Positions 61,389 through 64,000 of a DNA stretch of 64,000 bases are shown in pieces. Position numbers and translations under genes: made by a program. How positions within the stretch are numbered: position 1 is the first letter of the stretch; every line of letters begins with the position of its first letter. The notes under the pieces were generated by a model. The model saw only the letters and a program-made list of their open reading frames with translations, made no database searches and was not told the DNA's origin. Source of the DNA: Cellulomonas edaphi (GTDB lineage: Bacteria; Actinomycetota; Actinomycetes; Actinomycetales; Cellulomonadaceae); contig NZ_JAUCGR010000001.1 in assembly GCF_030362815.1 (NCBI RefSeq), forward strand, positions 550,024 through 614,023, in the 5' to 3' direction.

Positions 61389-63947
61389 TCAGTCGGCTGC
61401 GCTCCGGCGACGGGCCGCCGCGAGCGTGGCGCCACCCAGCACGAGCGCGGAGCCGAGGGCGACCAGGCGCCCCGCGTCCGAGCCGGTCTGGGCCAGGTGG
61501 CCCGAGGGCTTCGCGACGACGACCGGCCTGGATGCGACAGGGCTCGACGCGACGGGGGTCGTGGGCCGGGTCGACGCGCCGCGACCGGAGACGGGCTTCG
61601 TCGGCTCCGGGGTGGGCTTCACCGGCGTCCGGGTGGGCTCGGGCGTCGGGGTGGGCTCGACGACGATCGGCCGGTAGACGTAGACCACGTCGGGCGTGTC
61701 GTCCGTGTAGGTGCCGTTCGCGTTAGCGGGGACCGCCACCAGCTCGTAGCCGTCGATCGACTTCGGCGACGTCGTGTAGTGCTCGCCCTGGGTGCCGGTC
61801 GAGGAGGTCGGGTCGGCCAGCGGCTTGCCCTTCTCGTCGACGTAGCGGACGGTGACGTCGGCCGGCTTCGGGGCCACGACCGGCTTGTAGACGTAGGTGA
61901 CCGTCGTGGTGCCGTCGGCGAGCGACCCGCTCGCGTTGGCGGGCACCCGCACGAGCTCGTAGCCCGGGACGGTCTTGGCGTGCGTCGTGTAGTCGTCGCC
62001 GGGCGTGCCGGTCGAGGTGTCCGACGGCGCCAGCGCCTTGCCCTTCTCGTCGACGTACCGCACCACGAGGTCCGCCTTGGCCGGCGCGGGGACCGGCTTG
62101 TACACGTAGACGACCTGCGTCGTGCCGTCGGTCAGCTCGCCGGAGGCGTTCGCCGGCGTCGCCACCAGCTCGTACCCGTCGATGTCCTTGGCGTGCGTCG
62201 TGTACGCGTCTCCGGGCGTACCCGTCGAGGTGTCCGACGGCGAGAGCGGTGCACCGTGCTCGTCGACGTAGCTGACCACGAGCGAGCCCTCGGCGACCGG
62301 GGCGGGCGCGTACACGTAGACGACCTCGGTGGTGCCGTCGACCAGCTGCCCGGACTCGTCGCCCGTGACCTTGCTGAGCACGTACCCGTCGATGTCCTTG
62401 GCGCGCGTGCTGTAGTCGTCGCCGACCTTGCCCGACGAGCTGTCCGAGGGGGCCAGCTGCTTGCCGTTCTCGTCCACGTACCGGACGACGAGCTCGCCCG
62501 TCGCCGGTGCCGGGATCGGCCGGTAGACGTAGGTGACCGTGGTCGAGCCGTCGGTCAGCTCGCCCGCGGCGTTGGCCGGTTCGGCGACGAGCTCGTAGCC
62601 GTCGATTCGCTTGGCGGACGTCGTGTACGTGTCGCCAGGCTTGCCCGAGGAGGTGTCGCTGGGCGCCAGCTGCTTGCCGTGCTCGTCGACGTACCGGACG
62701 ACGAGGTCGCCGGCGGCCGCGTCCGTGAAGGTCACCGTCGCCGCGTCGGGAGCGTCCAGGCCGCGGCGCACCGTGATGTTGGCGGCACCGTTGGTGTACG
62801 TCCCCGGCTGCGCGGCAGTCACGTCGACCGAGACGGTGCACGACGTCTGCCCGGCGTCGAGGCTGCCCTCCGCGACGGCGATCTCGGTGCCCCCCGCGGG
62901 AGCGGACACCTTCGAGGCGTCACAGCTCGCGACGAGCTTCGGCTCGTCCGCGATGACGAGTCCGGCGGGGAGCGAGTCGGTGAACGACCAGCCCTTCTTC
63001 TCGGCCTTCTCGGCGGTGTTGGTCACCGTCAGGGTCAGGCGGACGGTGTCGCCGGTCGTCGCCGCCGACGTCGAGAACGACTTGTCCAGCTGTGGCGTGA
63101 CGTCGAGCACCTTGATGTCGTCGAACGCGCCGTCGTTGCCCAGGTAGGCCGAGGTCAGGTTGCGGATCACGATGCCGAACTGGCCGCCGTCGTAGAGGAA
63201 GGACTGGTCGGAGGCGAAGCTGCCGGCATAGACCGGCTCGGCTGCGCCCTTCGCGAGGCTGGTCACCGGGACGACGTGGCCGCGGGGATCGGTGATCGGG
63301 TCGATGGCCTTCGTGGTCAGGGCGCGCTCGACGCCGTTCTGCGCGACGGCGAAGGTGAGCTGCGGGTTCACGCGATCGGGATGTGCCGCGTTCTTCGCGT
63401 TGGTCGCGGCCGCTGCGAGGGAGAACGCCAGGAACCGGCCCTTGGAGTCCTTGAGGCTGATGTCGTCCTTGGTCGCGAACATGATCTTGCCGCCCGCGGG
63501 CACGGCGCCCGTGGACTGCGTGTAAGCCGAGATGGCCATGTTCTGCTGCGGGTTCGACGTGCCGTTGACCTTGCCCAGCGCCTCGGTGAGCTGGCGCAGC
63601 GTGTTGAAGGCGGTGACCTCCGTGCCGTTGTTCGCTCCCGTGGCGTCGCTGGCCGCGCGGGTGTTGTCCCACGAGAGGACCAGGCCGTTCGCCTTGACGG
63701 CATTGAGCCAGTAGGCGTCGGCGGTGTAGCTCTGGCCACCCGTGCCCCGGTAGTCGGCGAGCTCGGTGCGCAGCCCGCTGTGGTTGGCGTTCTCGAAGTT
63801 CTCGTGGAAGACCACGGTGGGGTCGTCGGGCGTTCCGGGGTGTCCGGGCGTCGCGAAGGCGGTGCCGGCTCCGACCAGGACGAGCGCGAGGCTGGTCGAG
63901 ACCGCGAGTGCGGCGGTCCGGCCAGCTGCGCGACGTGTGGTGGACAT
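61389..63947 (-). CDS. Sortase-anchored surface protein with MucBP-like repeats
   Basis: 852 residues. An N-terminal signal peptide (cut near AFATPG) leads to a 240-residue lectin- or adhesin-like domain (FHENFENANHSGLRTELADY...DGGQFGIVIRNLTSAYLG), then a DUF11-type beta domain (LDKSFSTSAATTGDTVRLTL). Five MucBP-like repeats of 70-71 residues follow, then a Pro/Thr-rich wall spacer (PTPEPTRTP) and the sorting signal LAQTG with hydrophobic helix and AARRR tail. The LAxTG form suits class E sortases of high-GC Gram-positives. GGAGAT stands eight bases before ATG 63947. Likely binds glycans or other surfaces. No sortase gene is in the window. Confidence 0.93.
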   Translation of the reverse strand: MSTTRRAAGRTAALAVSTSLALVLVGAGTAFATPGHPGTPDDPTVVFHENFENANHSGLRTELADYRGTGGQSYTADAYWLNAVKANGLVLSWDNTRAASDATGANNGTEVTAFNTLRQLTEALGKVNGTSNPQQNMAISAYTQSTGAVPAGGKIMFATKDDISLKDSKGRFLAFSLAAAATNAKNAAHPDRVNPQLTFAVAQNGVERALTTKAIDPITDPRGHVVPVTSLAKGAAEPVYAGSFASDQSFLYDGGQFGIVIRNLTSAYLGNDGAFDDIKVLDVTPQLDKSFSTSAATTGDTVRLTLTVTNTAEKAEKKGWSFTDSLPAGLVIADEPKLVASCDASKVSAPAGGTEIAVAEGSLDAGQTSCTVSVDVTAAQPGTYTNGAANITVRRGLDAPDAATVTFTDAAAGDLVVRYVDEHGKQLAPSDTSSGKPGDTYTTSAKRIDGYELVAEPANAAGELTDGSTTVTYVYRPIPAPATGELVVRYVDENGKQLAPSDSSSGKVGDDYSTRAKDIDGYVLSKVTGDESGQLVDGTTEVVYVYAPAPVAEGSLVVSYVDEHGAPLSPSDTSTGTPGDAYTTHAKDIDGYELVATPANASGELTDGTTQVVYVYKPVPAPAKADLVVRYVDEKGKALAPSDTSTGTPGDDYTTHAKTVPGYELVRVPANASGSLADGTTTVTYVYKPVVAPKPADVTVRYVDEKGKPLADPTSSTGTQGEHYTTSPKSIDGYELVAVPANANGTYTDDTPDVVYVYRPIVVEPTPTPEPTRTPVKPTPEPTKPVSGRGASTRPTTPVASSPVASRPVVVAKPSGHLAQTGSDAGRLVALGSALVLGGATLAAARRRSAAD
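61667..62711 (-). repeat. Five in-frame MucBP-like repeats
   Basis: Unit starts (minus strand) at 62711, 62498, 62288, 62075 and 61862, spaced 213, 210, 213 and 213 bases. Each begins like DLVVRYVDEKGKALAPSD and ends like TTVTYVYKP. The last unit is the most divergent. Units are coding and in frame. Confidence 0.9.
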
Positions 63948-63991
63948 GAGGTCGATCTCCTTGGCTTGTTCAGTGTGCTTCCGACATCTCG

Positions 63992-63997
63992 AATGTA
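63992..63997 (-). promoter_or_regulatory. Possible -10 of the surface-protein gene
   Basis: TACATT on the minus strand about 45 bases before the ATG, leaving a leader with the GGAGAT ribosome site. The -35 would lie beyond the window. Confidence 0.35.
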
Positions 63998-64000
63998 TTT

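Noticed and set aside
61667-62711. Regular repeats as a CRISPR array
   Set aside because: The units are 210-213 bases, in frame and encode MucBP-like domains; no cas genes are present.
1-64000. tRNA, rRNA, tmRNA or RNase P genes
   Set aside because: No cloverleaf-like, GTTCRA-containing or rRNA-like stretches were recognised by eye on either strand; a tRNAscan-SE/Infernal run would be decisive.

Overview
The window is a 64-kb piece of a very GC-rich chromosome from an actinobacterium. Several signs point to Actinomycetota, and by inference to a Cellulomonas-like member of the Micrococcales: the extreme third-position GC, frequent GTG starts, leaderless -10 boxes, two deazaflavin (F420) type oxidoreductase families, a DtxR/IdeR-type iron box, a class-E-like LAxTG sorting signal and an F420/TIGR03557-type luciferase-like enzyme. 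No rRNA, tRNA, CRISPR array, insertion sequence or prophage was recognised. Nearly all of the sequence is coding.

Layout. 0-2 kb: the end of gcvT, then gcvH, a stand-alone LuxR-type HTH protein and a Nudix hydrolase. 2-7 kb: an MFS exporter and a metF-metE operon on the minus strand, preceded by a promoter, an S-box (SAM-I type) riboswitch and a 14-codon leader ORF whose stop overlaps the metF start. 7-11 kb: a tiny hypothetical gene, 3-methyladenine glycosylase, and a TetR-family repressor with a very long charged coiled-coil N-terminus, divergent from a two-gene ABC exporter with a perfect 19-bp palindrome between them. 11-21 kb: hrpA, a YbaK deacylase, a STAS protein and sbcD-sbcC, with a 13-bp tandem repeat array after sbcC. 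21-25 kb: two paralogous exported HNH (DUF1524-like) nucleases bracketing an LmeA-like protein and an M50-like membrane protease. 25-33 kb: an aquaglyceroporin, an F420-type nitroreductase, a VOC protein, a family-5 uracil-DNA glycosylase, a YciO-like protein, a double-FKBP lipoprotein, a TM0106-type nuclease-helicase and a DUF2786 protein.

33-48 kb: a Gfo/Idh/MocA oxidoreductase and a membrane-GNAT fusion. Then, on the minus strand, come a lipoprotein, an unusual NRAMP-like transporter, two small PRC-barrel-like proteins and, behind their own promoter, two giant overlapping genes (2244 and 1247 codons) for beta-rich proteins without signal peptides. The larger carries an OmpA-like peptidoglycan-binding segment. 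This pair is the best candidate here for an undescribed system. 48-58 kb: an F420 enzyme, an orphan phage-type C-domain gene, a HATPase anti-sigma-like protein, and an iron/redox group (ferritin-like-VIT1 transporter, siderophore-interacting protein under an iron box, flavodoxin, heme-oxygenase-like enzyme plus CDGSH protein). It also holds a secreted esterase, NAD(P)HX dehydratase and a histidine phosphatase. 58-64 kb: a P-type cation ATPase and a sortase-anchored surface protein with five MucBP-like repeats.

Functional logic that can be read directly: SAM feedback on folate-dependent methionine synthesis, drug-type efflux under a local repressor, double-strand break processing (SbcCD), iron storage and uptake with redox partners, and several exported or surface proteins. 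Family assignments come from reading motifs by eye; no database search was possible.
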